Counted from the first letter of the stretch, positions 26,822 through 35,991 are shown. The stretch is 64,000 bases of DNA from CBDVBE01 sp964543525 (GCA_964543525.1 CAZIYW010000008.1:7883-71882); one strand, 5' to 3'. Notes: generated by a model not told the origin, from the letters alone. Made by a program: numbers and translations.

Positions 26822-27629
26822 AAAACCCCACGGTTATAACAACATTCATAATTATCGTTACCACTATTGAACCGACAACAGCCTTAAAAACCGCACGCGG
26901 GACAAACCGGATATTCGAGACATGCATCCCGTGATAACAACTGACAACCGCTATCACCGCACCGAAAAGAAGACATTTAATAGTGGATACTAAAATATCC
27001 ACAACTTCAACAGCATTAAATACTTCCTGTACCAGCGCAAGGTAGGGAGCATTTACCAGTAATTTCGCAATAAATAAACCGCCAATAATTGCAATAATAT
27101 CAAAATAGATTTTCAGACATACCAGGGAAATAATCATGCCCAGAAAAGCCGGCATAACCAGAAAATGGTTGAGATTAACACCCATTACTTCAAGTGCGGC
27201 TATCTCTTTGGTGACTTTCATATTCCCGATATATGCGGCAAGAGCCGCACCGGATCTGCCTATGACAACCAGAGAGGTAAAAAAGGGCCCCAGTTCCCGT
27301 ACAACGGAAATGACCATAATCGTGCCAAAATATTCACTTGCGCCTATTTCAGTCATATTGGTCGCCGCCTGCACGCCGATGGTTATCCCGCACGACAATG
27401 CAATGAGACCGACGATAATCAAGGCATCTACTCCGGTAAAAAGAACCTGATTGATTATCTGCTGCAGGGATATATGCCGTCTTCCACTCTGAGTGAACAA
27501 ACCAACTACCGTGTCATAGGCAAGACCGAACATATCGAATACAAGCTTTAACCGGCGTACAGTATCTGCACCGACACTGTTGATTGGTATCACGGCCTTT
27601 CTGAAAAACCTGTTCTCAGTATTACCCAT
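26796..27629 (-). CDS. mlaE: MlaE-type lipid transport permease
   Basis: 277 residues from ATG 27629 (MGNTENRFFRK), which overlaps the engB stop by eight bases; a longer frame to 27719 lies within engB and reads as its shadow. Five or so membrane segments are seen, with the family motif region VVRELGPFFTSLVVIGRSGAA and LEVMGVNLNHFLVMP. It is the integral membrane part of the inner-membrane Mla complex. Context (mlaF, mlaD) makes the role clear. Confidence 0.93.
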   Translation of the reverse strand: MGNTENRFFRKAVIPINSVGADTVRRLKLVFDMFGLAYDTVVGLFTQSGRRHISLQQIINQVLFTGVDALIIVGLIALSCGITIGVQAATNMTEIGASEYFGTIMVISVVRELGPFFTSLVVIGRSGAALAAYIGNMKVTKEIAALEVMGVNLNHFLVMPAFLGMIISLVCLKIYFDIIAIIGGLFIAKLLVNAPYLALVQEVFNAVEVVDILVSTIKCLLFGAVIAVVSCYHGMHVSNIRFVPRAVFKAVVGSIVVTIIMNVVITVGFYAFRNTAG

Positions 27630-28272
27630 ACCTTTTTTCGTTCCAGATTTTAAATTGTTTCCAGAACTGCCCACGGGAACCGGGTCTTCGAATAGAATAA
27701 ACCACCACAGGAATTTCACCCGGAAATAATTCCCCGGCTCTGTTGGCCTGCTTTACTCTCTCCCGTTGCGAAAGTTTATCACTTTTTGTTAACACCTGCA
27801 TGACAGGCAGACCAAGGCCGGAAAGCCATTCATACGCTTCACTATCCGTTCGTAATCCAACATGCCGTATATCGGTAAGCCAGATAACTCCACCGATATT
27901 CTCCCTTTTTCGGCAATAATCGCTGATAAGTTTTGACCAGCGGTTTTTCTCGTAATGAGAAGCTTTTGCGTATCCATACCCCGGTAAATCCACCCATATC
28001 ATATTATTATTAATCCGGTACATATTGGCACAATTCGTTTTCCCCGGTGTTTTTGATACTCTGGCGAGTGTTTTATTCTCCAGGATATGATTAAGGAAGG
28101 AAGATTTTCCAACGTTTGAACGACCCAGTAAACAGTATTCAATACCGGACGGCTTTGGAAATTGATTATAATGCGGCACTGACATGAGGAACTGTGCTTC
28201 TCCGGGTTGAATAATTTTTCCGGCTGCAGCGCCTGATTTTCTTGGCTTATAAATTGTTTGAGTTTTTTTCAT
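27622..28272 (-). CDS. engB: Ribosome biogenesis GTPase EngB (YsxC)
   Basis: EngB is a GTPase needed for late 50S subunit assembly. G1 GRSNVGKSSFLN, G2 KTPGKTNCAN, G3 DLPGYGYAKAS, G4 TKSDKL and G5 YSIRR are in order. Length 216 residues from ATG 28272; TTG or ATG at 28290 or 28284 would add a few residues. It has an N-terminal tail of about 40 residues before the G domain. Its stop overlaps the mlaE start. Confidence 0.95.
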   Translation of the reverse strand: MKKTQTIYKPRKSGAAAGKIIQPGEAQFLMSVPHYNQFPKPSGIEYCLLGRSNVGKSSFLNHILENKTLARVSKTPGKTNCANMYRINNNMIWVDLPGYGYAKASHYEKNRWSKLISDYCRKRENIGGVIWLTDIRHVGLRTDSEAYEWLSGLGLPVMQVLTKSDKLSQRERVKQANRAGELFPGEIPVVVYSIRRPGSRGQFWKQFKIWNEKRYG

Positions 28273-28444
28273 AAGGTAAATCATATACAAATATCAAACC
28301 TGTTTAACCGGCTGTATTCCCTAAATTTCACGACATTCAGGATACGTGAGTTATGATCCTATAAGGTAAAAACCTTACCGGCACATGATTCTGTAAAATT
28401 ATACCATCATAATGGATAACAGTCGATAGAATAGTATTTACCGG

Positions 28445-29137
28445 CTACCGAAAATCTGGATAAAATCGTTTCAATTCTTCGACTGTTTCCTCCAGGGAAA
28501 GCTGCCCCGGTGCGACAGCATCAGTACCAAATGCGTAGGTAAACAGGGACCCGAAGAGCGGCGCTGCAATTCTTGAGATAGTACCGACCTCTCCCATGGA
28601 TATGGCAACCAGGTTTTCCGGGCAGGTATCGGTAAACTGCAATAATCGGGTTACATCAGCCCGACTATGTGCCATGACAGCGATTTTTATAATATCGGCG
28701 CCGAGAGACTTTGCCGTCACAACAATATTCTCAAGTCCCTTTTCATCGGGGGTTTTTTCAAAATCATGCTCAGATACTATCACTGTCTTGCCTGTTGAAA
28801 GACCTATAACCTCACGGTTTATTTCTGTATCTATCTCAATGTCAATGGCATCGATGAGCGGTATAAGCTGCTTGAAAAGCTCAAGTCGATTGTGACGATT
28901 ACCATCAGTCTCCCGTATTGTGCCTATGAGAGGAAGCTGTACCGTATTGCGAATCTCTTTCACATATTCAGCCACTGCAGAAAAAGGCTCAGTAATACAA
29001 TCAACACGTATCTCAAGTATTGTAACCCCTTTCTCCGGTAATTCCCTGAGTATATCCATTGGCAACAGCCGGTCCACAGTTGCAGCAACTCTCGGGATAG
29101 TCCCAAGTTCAACTGTCCCAATCATAATCCTGCTCAT
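28445..29137 (-). CDS. aroD: 3-dehydroquinate dehydratase, type I
   Basis: AroD catalyses the third step of the shikimate pathway through a Schiff base. The 230-residue protein starts MSRIMIGTVELGTIPRVA; longer upstream codons lie inside the neighbouring gene. LEIRVDCITEP, VSEHDFEKTP (catalytic His) and DIIKIAVMAHSRADVTRLL (Schiff-base Lys) are visible, ending with FGTDAVAPGQLSLEE. Its ATG overlaps the stop of the radical SAM gene by four bases (ATGA), so the two are co-translated, although no functional link is obvious. Confidence 0.93.
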   Translation of the reverse strand: MSRIMIGTVELGTIPRVAATVDRLLPMDILRELPEKGVTILEIRVDCITEPFSAVAEYVKEIRNTVQLPLIGTIRETDGNRHNRLELFKQLIPLIDAIDIEIDTEINREVIGLSTGKTVIVSEHDFEKTPDEKGLENIVVTAKSLGADIIKIAVMAHSRADVTRLLQFTDTCPENLVAISMGEVGTISRIAAPLFGSLFTYAFGTDAVAPGQLSLEETVEELKRFYPDFR

Positions 29138-30177
29138 GGCACATGTTTCTCCTTTCTCAAACCAAGCATAACTTCGGCACGGGTGTCCAGATAACGGACA
29201 AGACCATTCGGTATTCGATGCAGCATGCCGGCCTCCTCCCAGACATCTTGACTCTCCATACAGAGATATAATGTACACTCCGGATAAAAAACATTAATAC
29301 GCTCCTGCATCGTTGCATAAAAATCAGAGCGAATCGGCCGGAAATAACGCAACTTTTTATCCCTCCCCATTACCATTTCACCGCTGAAAAGAGGTAAATG
29401 AGCATTATAGGCACGCAATCTGCTTTTCAATGAGGGTGTTGTTCTAAAACCACCCAGACTCCACCAGGCGATTTTTTCAGGGTTCTTAATCGTGTTAAAG
29501 ATACGATCCACCACAGCCAAGTACTCCTCTCTCCACCGGGGATACCACACCATGGGATCGAAATGAAATGCCACCCAGAACCCCATCTCTTCTGCCTTAC
29601 GGGCTGCTTGCAACCGATCTTCAAGCGAAGATGTACCTTTTTCACACTGCGCTATAATATAAGGGGTGTTCATGGAAAATCCAACAACTACTTTTAATGG
29701 ATTGTTGATATCGGCAAGCGGTTCAATAACGGTGCTTTTTGTTTTAAATTCAACAAGCACATTTGGATACGGCTCCAGCAGCTGTGCTATTTTTCCGGAT
29801 AGACCCACCTGTTTTTCAAGGTACAGACTATCGCCGAACTCACCGGTGCCGAAACGTACTACCCCTTTCCATTTTTCCATCCGCTGCTGTACTTCCCTCA
29901 CCAGATCACTATAATTCTCATACAATACCTGATAGTGATAATCGTAATATACCTGCAAGACGCAATAACTGCAATACATACCGCATCCGGTAAGAGGGGT
30001 TAAAATCTGATAACCGCAGCAGTAGTATCCTTCACCGGTACCGGGACAGGGCTTCCAGAATTTGCCCTTGTTAATTTTGGTGACAAGTTTATTGCGTTCA
30101 CGAATAAGTTCGTCAGGAATAGTTAAACTGTGCTCATATACCATAAACTGTTCCGTTGAAGAAATACACCAATGCAT
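29134..30177 (-). CDS. Radical SAM protein of the spore photoproduct lyase-like family
   Basis: 347 residues. The 4Fe-4S/SAM motif is CGMYCSYCVLQ (C-x3-C-x2-C) with surrounding LTPLTG and FGTGEFGDS, as in the SplB-like COG1533 group. The C-terminal half has AFHFDPMVWYPRWREEYL and WWSLGGFR. True SplB repairs UV-induced spore photoproduct; many relatives outside spore formers have unknown substrates. Because this bacterium looks Gram-negative, a repair role is possible but not shown. It heads a two-gene unit with aroD and is divergent from the DUF1573 gene. Confidence 0.85.
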   Translation of the reverse strand: MHWCISSTEQFMVYEHSLTIPDELIRERNKLVTKINKGKFWKPCPGTGEGYYCCGYQILTPLTGCGMYCSYCVLQVYYDYHYQVLYENYSDLVREVQQRMEKWKGVVRFGTGEFGDSLYLEKQVGLSGKIAQLLEPYPNVLVEFKTKSTVIEPLADINNPLKVVVGFSMNTPYIIAQCEKGTSSLEDRLQAARKAEEMGFWVAFHFDPMVWYPRWREEYLAVVDRIFNTIKNPEKIAWWSLGGFRTTPSLKSRLRAYNAHLPLFSGEMVMGRDKKLRYFRPIRSDFYATMQERINVFYPECTLYLCMESQDVWEEAGMLHRIPNGLVRYLDTRAEVMLGLRKEKHVP

Positions 30178-30205
30178 GTTACATGTTGAGACAATTTGTG
30201 AACTA

Positions 30206-30234
30206 TTGATGTATTATTACCAGTGACATAATAT
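30206..30234 (+). promoter_or_regulatory. Possible promoter of the DUF1573 gene
   Basis: TTGATG at 30206-30211 and TAATAT at 30229-30234 are separated by 17 bases in the divergent region. The region is AT-rich, so this is a modest candidate. No Shine-Dalgarno is seen near the ATG at 30317. Confidence 0.35.
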
Positions 30235-30316
30235 ATTTTTTTCTATCTATAGTAATACAAAAAGCTACTTTTCAATATTATAAGAGGCATTTTAACCACA
30301 TAATAATAATATTCTT

Positions 30317-31075
30317 ATGAAAGTTATTTCTAAAATATTACCTGGTGTATTCGTTCTCATAATCTACTGTAGTGTTTTTTTCTCAGCGTCCTCTGCTGGT
30401 CCTGTCGTTCATTGTGATTCACCTAATGTAAATGTCGGCAGCATCCGGGAAGGCACGATTAAACGAATCCGTCACGTTTTTACCCTTAAAAATACCGGGA
30501 ACGAACCTCTGAGACTAACCCGCGTCAAACCCGGGTGAGGCTGCACAGTGGTCGATTATGATTCGATCATACCTCCCGGTCAGGAAGGTCACGTTATTCA
30601 GCAGATAAAGGTCAGTAAATTAAGGAGCGGTAGGTTTACCAAATCAATAAAAGTCACCTCCAATGCAGAAAATATCCCGGCATTACGTCTCAGTGTCAGT
30701 GGTAAGATATTATCAGTTATAAATCAATCGTCCCGATTCCTGCACCTGCGGCCAAATAAGGAGGGTAAGGTTAACGGTTCGGTGGTTTTCAGTACTGAAA
30801 AGCAGAACTTTAAAATTAAAGAGATTTACTTTAAAGAAAATAAAGGCAGCGGACCAAGCTGGCAGCAGCAACCGGAACTCTATCTCACCCATAACGTAAC
30901 AAGAGCGGATACAGCCGACAGCGACGGTTACTATGCATATACCGTCAAGTTCTCACTTGATATGGCTCCGCCAACGCGAATATCCGGTGTATTTTCTTTT
31001 ATCACCAATCATCCCGAGCGAAAAAAAATTGATATTCGCGGAATGATCTCACCTCTGGAAAAACAAAACGAGTAG
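30317..31075 (+). CDS. DUF1573-type exported protein with in-frame TGA at a motif Cys: candidate selenoprotein
   Basis: The frame runs from ATG 30317 to TAG 31075 with one interruption, TGA at 30536-30538 (codon 74). Read through, the protein is 252 residues: a signal peptide (about 1-27), a DUF1573/ASH-like Ig domain (about 30-135, with HVFTLKNTGNEPLRLTRVKP, then the TGA, GCTVVDYD, PPGQEG and SIKVTSNAENIPALRLSVSG), and a second beta-rich domain. DUF1573 members normally have Cys-Gly-Cys here; the TGA replaces the first Cys. No other stop or frameshift occurs in the following 178 codons. This is the classic picture of Sec insertion. The alternatives are a fresh nonsense mutation or a sequencing error. 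The function of the family is unknown; a redox role for the Sec-Gly-Cys motif is inferred. Confidence 0.7.
30536..30573 (+). promoter_or_regulatory. Candidate bacterial SECIS hairpin behind the in-frame TGA
   Basis: TATGAT (30557-30562) and ATCATA (30566-30571) make a perfect 6-bp stem with loop TCG. GG (30550-30551) and CC (30572-30573) can extend it below a 5-base bulge. The loop starts 25 bases after the TGA, within the distance known for bacterial SECIS elements. The usual early G in the apical loop is not present, so the structural support is only partial. Confidence 0.4.
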
Positions 31076-31153
31076 CATATCCTGTGACTACCCATAGCTG
31101 TAGGTATAATATGTCATTAGTATAAACCAATTTTTTCCTTCTTCCATGTACCC

Positions 31154-32101
31154 ATGAAAAAAGATAATCACAAAGACAACCATCTTTTCGGCCCGGTACC
31201 TTCGCGTCGCCTGGGTATGTCCCTTGGCGTGGACATGGTTCCATTCAAGACCTGTACTCTCAACTGTGTGTATTGCGAATGCGGCAAAACAACAGAGCTC
31301 ACCGCGGAGCGTAAAGAATATATCCCGGCGCAGGCCCTTATCAACGAACTGGACGCCCGCCTCTCCACCGCGCCGCACCTTGATGTTATCACCTTTGCGG
31401 GCAGTGGTGAGCCGACCCTCTCCACCGCCCTCTCTGCGGTCGTTAACCATGTCCGTACAACATACCCGCAGTACAAAACCGCAATATTGACAAACAGCAC
31501 GCTTCTGCATATCAGGGAAGTACGGAATACCCTCATGCACATCGACTATGTACTTCCCTCACTCGATGCCGTGTCACAGCAGACATTTGAGAAAATCAAC
31601 CGGCCCGTTGCAACTGTTTCAAGCACGACCGTTATCACCGGCCTTATCGCTTTTGCAAAGGAATATACCGGCACGCTCTGGGTGGAACTCTTTATCGTTC
31701 CCGGTATCAACGACACCAATGAAGAGTTGTCCCTTATTAAGAGTGTGCTTGAAGAGATACATCCCACCCGGGTGCAGATCAATACCCTTGACCGCCCTGC
31801 CCCCTGTGAATGGGTTCAACCCGCATCTCAGAAACAGCTCAGCCACATCGCCCGATTCCTGCTACCGCTGCCGGTCGAAATTATCTCCCGAAATGCCACG
31901 GCAGATCCGTCAATTGTGAATAACACCGCTACTTTGGAGAACCTCTACGCAATCCTGAAACGACGGCCAATGACCATAGAAGATGTTGCGGTTGCAATGC
32001 AGAAAAATATCAATGAGATTTTCAGCCTTCTGGATGAGTTGAAAAAGAACTATTCCCTTATCGCTGAAAAGGTAGGGGATAAGACGTTCTATAGATTATA
32101 A
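31154..32101 (+). CDS. Radical SAM protein (COG0731-like)
   Basis: 315 residues. FGPVPSRRLGMSLGVDMVP leads into the cluster motif CTLNCVYCECG (C-x3-C-x2-C); FAGSGEPTLS and ELFIVPGINDT are further radical SAM landmarks. The last 70 residues form a small helical domain (RRPMTIEDVAVAMQKN) like a winged helix. The group is related to wyosine-type and MoaA-like enzymes, but the substrate of bacterial members is unknown. It follows the candidate selenoprotein by 78 bases in the same direction; whether they are linked is not known. Confidence 0.85.
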   Translation: MKKDNHKDNHLFGPVPSRRLGMSLGVDMVPFKTCTLNCVYCECGKTTELTAERKEYIPAQALINELDARLSTAPHLDVITFAGSGEPTLSTALSAVVNHVRTTYPQYKTAILTNSTLLHIREVRNTLMHIDYVLPSLDAVSQQTFEKINRPVATVSSTTVITGLIAFAKEYTGTLWVELFIVPGINDTNEELSLIKSVLEEIHPTRVQINTLDRPAPCEWVQPASQKQLSHIARFLLPLPVEIISRNATADPSIVNNTATLENLYAILKRRPMTIEDVAVAMQKNINEIFSLLDELKKNYSLIAEKVGDKTFYRL

Positions 32102-32134
32102 GATTATAGCGGAAGCTTAATAAATTTATTTCAT

Positions 32135-32305
32135 CTACAGCGATTCCAATAGTAAATCACTTAGATAGCGCAAACTTAATGCATATGCATTGATGCGCAG
32201 GCGAATAAACTCACCGATTATGTCCTTTGTGCTGTTTGCTAATAAAGACAAATTAAAGTCCGAGCGTGAACGTTGCTGCCCTTTACGGTTGAATCGCCAA
32301 GCCAT
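32135..32305 (-). CDS. Possible small ORF or gene remnant (56 aa)
   Basis: A minus-strand frame inside the 416-base gap (32102-32517) encodes MAWRFNRKGQQRSRSDF... and ends YLSDLLLESL. It is basic at the start and helical and hydrophobic at the end. There is only a distant AAGG upstream of the ATG, and the frame is open for about twelve more codons upstream. The composition looks protein-like rather than random. No family was recognised. It may be the tail of a decayed gene. The rest of the gap shows nothing else. Confidence 0.3.
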   Translation of the reverse strand: MAWRFNRKGQQRSRSDFNLSLLANSTKDIIGEFIRLRINAYALSLRYLSDLLLESL

Positions 32306-32517
32306 TAATAGCAGAGCCTTATTATTAGTTCTTTTTCCTGCTTAATTTTTTACGTTGTTACTTTTTTAAAATATAGAGAAAATATAATATCTTCTCCCTA
32401 TTCCGGCACACCGAAAGAACACATCTCTTTTTTTAATGATTTTTTCTCCACATACCGATATACTATAGAGAGAATACGCTAACTATATGTTTTCTTATGC
32501 GATAACAGGTATACTTA

Positions 32518-35475
32518 ATGTATTACTGTAAATCACTTCGTATTTTTACCGGCATAATCATATGCTTTACCGTTCAAATATATTCGGATGGTGATATTGA
32601 TTTTACCGATCTGCAAGGTACATCAGCCGGTCAGACGGTTTTTAATTTCCTGACAATACCTGTAAGTGCAACACAATTGAGTATGGGTATAGTTGCCGCT
32701 CCTGCAAATATGGATGCCACTGATATTCCCTTTTCGCCGGCCGGTACTGCATTTTTCACGCGATATCTCTTTGCGATAACCCACCTGGAATGGTTGATGG
32801 GACTGCGTAAGGAATATGTGGGTGCCAGCTTTCCCCTGCTCGATCAGGGTACCATCAGCTTTCACTCACAGGTATTTACCCTCGGTCAATTTGATTATGC
32901 CAAGGATATCGACGAATTTGATTCCGATCCGAAGGCTGTTGAAATGGCATTCGGTATAGGCTATGCACGTCAGATTCTCTACGACAGATTGAGCGCAGGT
33001 GCAACGGCATCCTACATTGAAAGCAGGCTCGCCGGAGACGACGGGCGGGCTTTCAGCGCTGGTGTTGATGTCATGTATACCCCTTTAATCTGGTTTTCCT
33101 CACACCTGTTTGCCCGCAATTTCGGTAATAAGGTAACTTATAACGATACGCCGGAGCTGCAGCCGTTCCAAACCGGTATATCCTTCCTATTCTCTCCTTT
33201 TGCAAAGGATGATACATCGGCGCTTTCACGATTCGACGCCTCATTCGCGATCGGCGCACAGAAAACCATTGATGCACCGCTGCAAATCGCATTGGGTACC
33301 GATGTCAAACCAATCAAATACCTCTCGATTCGGGCCGGTTATGAATATTTCTACGGCCACGATGTTTCTATTGGCGGCTTGAGTGCCGGTATCGGATTGC
33401 ATATCAAAGAGTATGGTGTTGATGCAGGATGGAAGCTGCAGTCCAAAGATTTCGGCTCAGTATGGGCAGTGACGGTTCGGTATAAAACAGAGGAAAAGGT
33501 ACCCGAATCAGCTATTGATTATTATAACGTTGCCGAGCGATTCTATAAAAGGGGCCGTTTCAGAACGTGCATCTACTATGCAAAGAAGGCACTCCGTATT
33601 AACCCGGATTTGTGGCGGGCTCATGCACTTATTGCAAAAGCATTTTCGGAGCGACATCAGAAAAAAGGTACCGAGATTGCCGTTATTTATACCGGCAATA
33701 CTCAGGGCGAGTTCCTCCCGATAACCGTTCGGGGAGTATCCATGGGCGGCCTGGGACGACAGGCTGCAGTAATTAACAAGCTGCGAAAGGACTATCCGAC
33801 AAGCATTACTATTGACGCGGGCAATATAGTAGGCAAACTATCCCCTCTGGTGAAAGCACGATTCGCAGATTCCTATTATGAGATGATGCACTATGATGCA
33901 GTAGGACTCGGGATCGGTGAAATGGAATTCGGATTCAAGAAATATTGTAAAGAGGCAAAACAGTCGACCATGGACTTTATCTGTACCAACTGCGCAAACA
34001 AAGTCGGCAATTGTTTTGTTGATTCAAAGATACTGACGGCGGGTAAATACAAGATCGCCGTATTGGGGGTCATTCCGGGAAAACTTTCGCATCGCAAAAA
34101 GAAAGATACCACGCTTTTTGCACGAACCATGGAAATTACCCGCAACACCCAGTCCCCGAAAATCAGCATGTGTAACCTGCGTATCTTAATTGTAAATGAC
34201 ACTTGGGAAGTGGTACGGCATTATGCGAAAAACATACCGCTTGTCGATGTGATACTCTGCGGTTCGCTGAAGCAACACTTCGAGACGCCGATGAAAACAG
34301 GTAATACACCAATCTTATCAACCGGCGAATTCGGGAAATATGTAGGTATACTCGAGCTCAGATTTGATAAAAATAAAAAATTTCTTTCCTATAATAACCG
34401 ATTGATACCCCTTACCCCGGATGTTACTCCCAATCCTGAAATAGATCTCCTCGCCCACCAGATTGCCCTTAAAGCGGATCTTGATGCCGAAGGCTTGAGC
34501 CTCCAGACATTAAAAGAAAGCAAAACGGAAGGAGTATACGCCTTCGTATCGGACAGGAAAGGAAATCCGCATATTTATCTCAAAGTAATGAAGAAAAAGA
34601 CCGAATTTCCCCTTACCTTCGGCGATACTCGTTGTTCGGCGCCGGTTATTTCATTCAGAAACGGTACCATAATTTACCTGGCCGATCATGACACGCTTGA
34701 CAGAACAGCACTTATGACCATGCATATAAACGGCAGTATGGTCCGTGAAATACCGTTTGGCGGCAGCGTTTCAGAGGCACGATTTACCCCTGATGAAAAA
34801 TGGATTTATGCGGCGGTCAGGAAGAAAAACGACGTCAATACCGATATCTACCGTATACGACCAGCAGGCGGCGAACCTCAACACATTATCGACTGGAAGG
34901 ACGGCTTGGAACAGGATATTGCATTCTCTTCCGACGGCAGCAATATGGTTTTCACCAGTAACCGTGATGGTCACTATCAGGTGTATATTACCGATCCGGA
35001 AGGAAGAACACCTGTTCGCTTAACCGATGACCCATCACATAATTATTCCCCGCGCTTCTCACCGCTCGATAAATATATCGCCTATCTCTCGGAAAAAAAC
35101 AATTTTAAAGGGAAAAAGGATCTCTGGATCCACGACAGAAAGACAGGTAAAAAAGTCCGGGCAACACGTAATGCTGATATCAGAGAATTCATCTGGCTTG
35201 ATGATGAAGGTACGATCCTGTATTCCTCCGGTATTAACCTTATTGATCTGAACACGATAAACATCTTCACCGGCGAGAATAAAAAACTTATCATATCCGA
35301 CTCTGCAAAAGAATACAGTGAGACGCATCCAGGAATATTTATTTATCAGGATACCAAACGTATTCTCTATACTCGTGAGTACCGGGACGGCCGCAAAAGA
35401 ATATATCTTGTGAATACCGACGGCAGTGAAGACAGGCAGATAAGTCTGGAAAACGGCAATTCATGGCTGGAGTAG
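32518..35475 (+). CDS. Outer-membrane PorV-like barrel fused to TPR, phosphoesterase-like and beta-propeller domains
   Basis: 985 residues. Signal peptide about 1-23; PorV/PorQ-like barrel about 30-325 (GTSAGQTVFNFLTIPVSATQ opening, then paired amphipathic strands); one TPR about 340-375; a UshA-like metallophosphoesterase region about 383-640 (VIYTGNTQGEF, TIDAGNIVG); then TolB/PD40-type propeller repeats about 660-985 (RFTPDEKWIYAAV, AFSSDGSNMVFTSNRDG, RFSPLDKYIAYLS). Two usual metal Asp positions of the phosphoesterase appear as Asn, so catalysis may be lost. The layout suggests a barrel in the outer membrane with large soluble parts. The function is unknown. It stands alone, with the Smr gene convergent. 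Confidence 0.8.
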   Translation: MYYCKSLRIFTGIIICFTVQIYSDGDIDFTDLQGTSAGQTVFNFLTIPVSATQLSMGIVAAPANMDATDIPFSPAGTAFFTRYLFAITHLEWLMGLRKEYVGASFPLLDQGTISFHSQVFTLGQFDYAKDIDEFDSDPKAVEMAFGIGYARQILYDRLSAGATASYIESRLAGDDGRAFSAGVDVMYTPLIWFSSHLFARNFGNKVTYNDTPELQPFQTGISFLFSPFAKDDTSALSRFDASFAIGAQKTIDAPLQIALGTDVKPIKYLSIRAGYEYFYGHDVSIGGLSAGIGLHIKEYGVDAGWKLQSKDFGSVWAVTVRYKTEEKVPESAIDYYNVAERFYKRGRFRTCIYYAKKALRINPDLWRAHALIAKAFSERHQKKGTEIAVIYTGNTQGEFLPITVRGVSMGGLGRQAAVINKLRKDYPTSITIDAGNIVGKLSPLVKARFADSYYEMMHYDAVGLGIGEMEFGFKKYCKEAKQSTMDFICTNCANKVGNCFVDSKILTAGKYKIAVLGVIPGKLSHRKKKDTTLFARTMEITRNTQSPKISMCNLRILIVNDTWEVVRHYAKNIPLVDVILCGSLKQHFETPMKTGNTPILSTGEFGKYVGILELRFDKNKKFLSYNNRLIPLTPDVTPNPEIDLLAHQIALKADLDAEGLSLQTLKESKTEGVYAFVSDRKGNPHIYLKVMKKKTEFPLTFGDTRCSAPVISFRNGTIIYLADHDTLDRTALMTMHINGSMVREIPFGGSVSEARFTPDEKWIYAAVRKKNDVNTDIYRIRPAGGEPQHIIDWKDGLEQDIAFSSDGSNMVFTSNRDGHYQVYITDPEGRTPVRLTDDPSHNYSPRFSPLDKYIAYLSEKNNFKGKKDLWIHDRKTGKKVRATRNADIREFIWLDDEGTILYSSGINLIDLNTINIFTGENKKLIISDSAKEYSETHPGIFIYQDTKRILYTREYRDGRKRIYLVNTDGSEDRQISLENGNSWLE

Positions 35476-35541
35476 AAATACTGCTCTTACAACGGTAGTA
35501 CTATCCCGACTGCTATTGTATAAAGCACTCGAATTTAAAAC

Positions 35542-35949
35542 TTATGGGGATCGTCTCAGTCTGACAACAGTGGCACCCTCTCCGCCATCCTTTGGTAACG
35601 CCGTGTGAAAATCCCTTATCAGGCTGCGAAACTCATGCTGCAGCATTGCACGCACTGTCTTTTTAAGGACAGGACCTTCCACCGGATCCGAGTGGTATCC
35701 GATACCATGAATTATCAGTATCGATCCAATACCTTTTCGCTTACATTCAGAGAATGTTTTTCTCAGTGTGGAAACAGCTTTCAGCCGGGTCATTCCATGC
35801 AGGTCCACCACTTTCCGCAGTCCTTTGCCGACCTTCTGATAAGAGGTTTTTTTTCGAGTTGACCTTTGAGAAGTTCTCCTGTCTTTATCATACGTCCCAT
35901 ACTTATCAATATAGGAGAGTATTTCGTTTTTATCAGTATTGGCACTCAT
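35542..35949 (-). CDS. Smr-domain protein
   Basis: A basic N-terminal tail (about 1-45) followed by a Smr domain: VVDLHGMTRLKAVSTL (the LDLHG-type motif), ILIIHGIGYHSDPVEGPVLKK (the HGxG motif) and a C-terminal ATVVRLRR strand. Smr domains are nicking nucleases or RNA/DNA binders, in MutS2 and in stand-alone form. The start is uncertain: ATG 35949 is given; GTG 35979 would add ten residues. It lies closely behind the short M29-type gene and converges with the PorV fusion. Confidence 0.85.
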   Translation of the reverse strand: MSANTDKNEILSYIDKYGTYDKDRRTSQRSTRKKTSYQKVGKGLRKVVDLHGMTRLKAVSTLRKTFSECKRKGIGSILIIHGIGYHSDPVEGPVLKKTVRAMLQHEFRSLIRDFHTALPKDGGEGATVVRLRRSP

Positions 35950-35991
35950 TGTATTTTCATCTTCTCCATAAGAGTTCACAACTGTCTTATT

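Noticed and set aside
30536..30538. Genome-wide reassignment of TGA to an amino acid
   Set aside because: Other genes end at TGA exactly at their expected C-termini (for example ftsZ after its conserved tail, and the overlapping ATGA junctions of the amidase/murI and radical SAM/aroD pairs), so TGA is an ordinary stop elsewhere.
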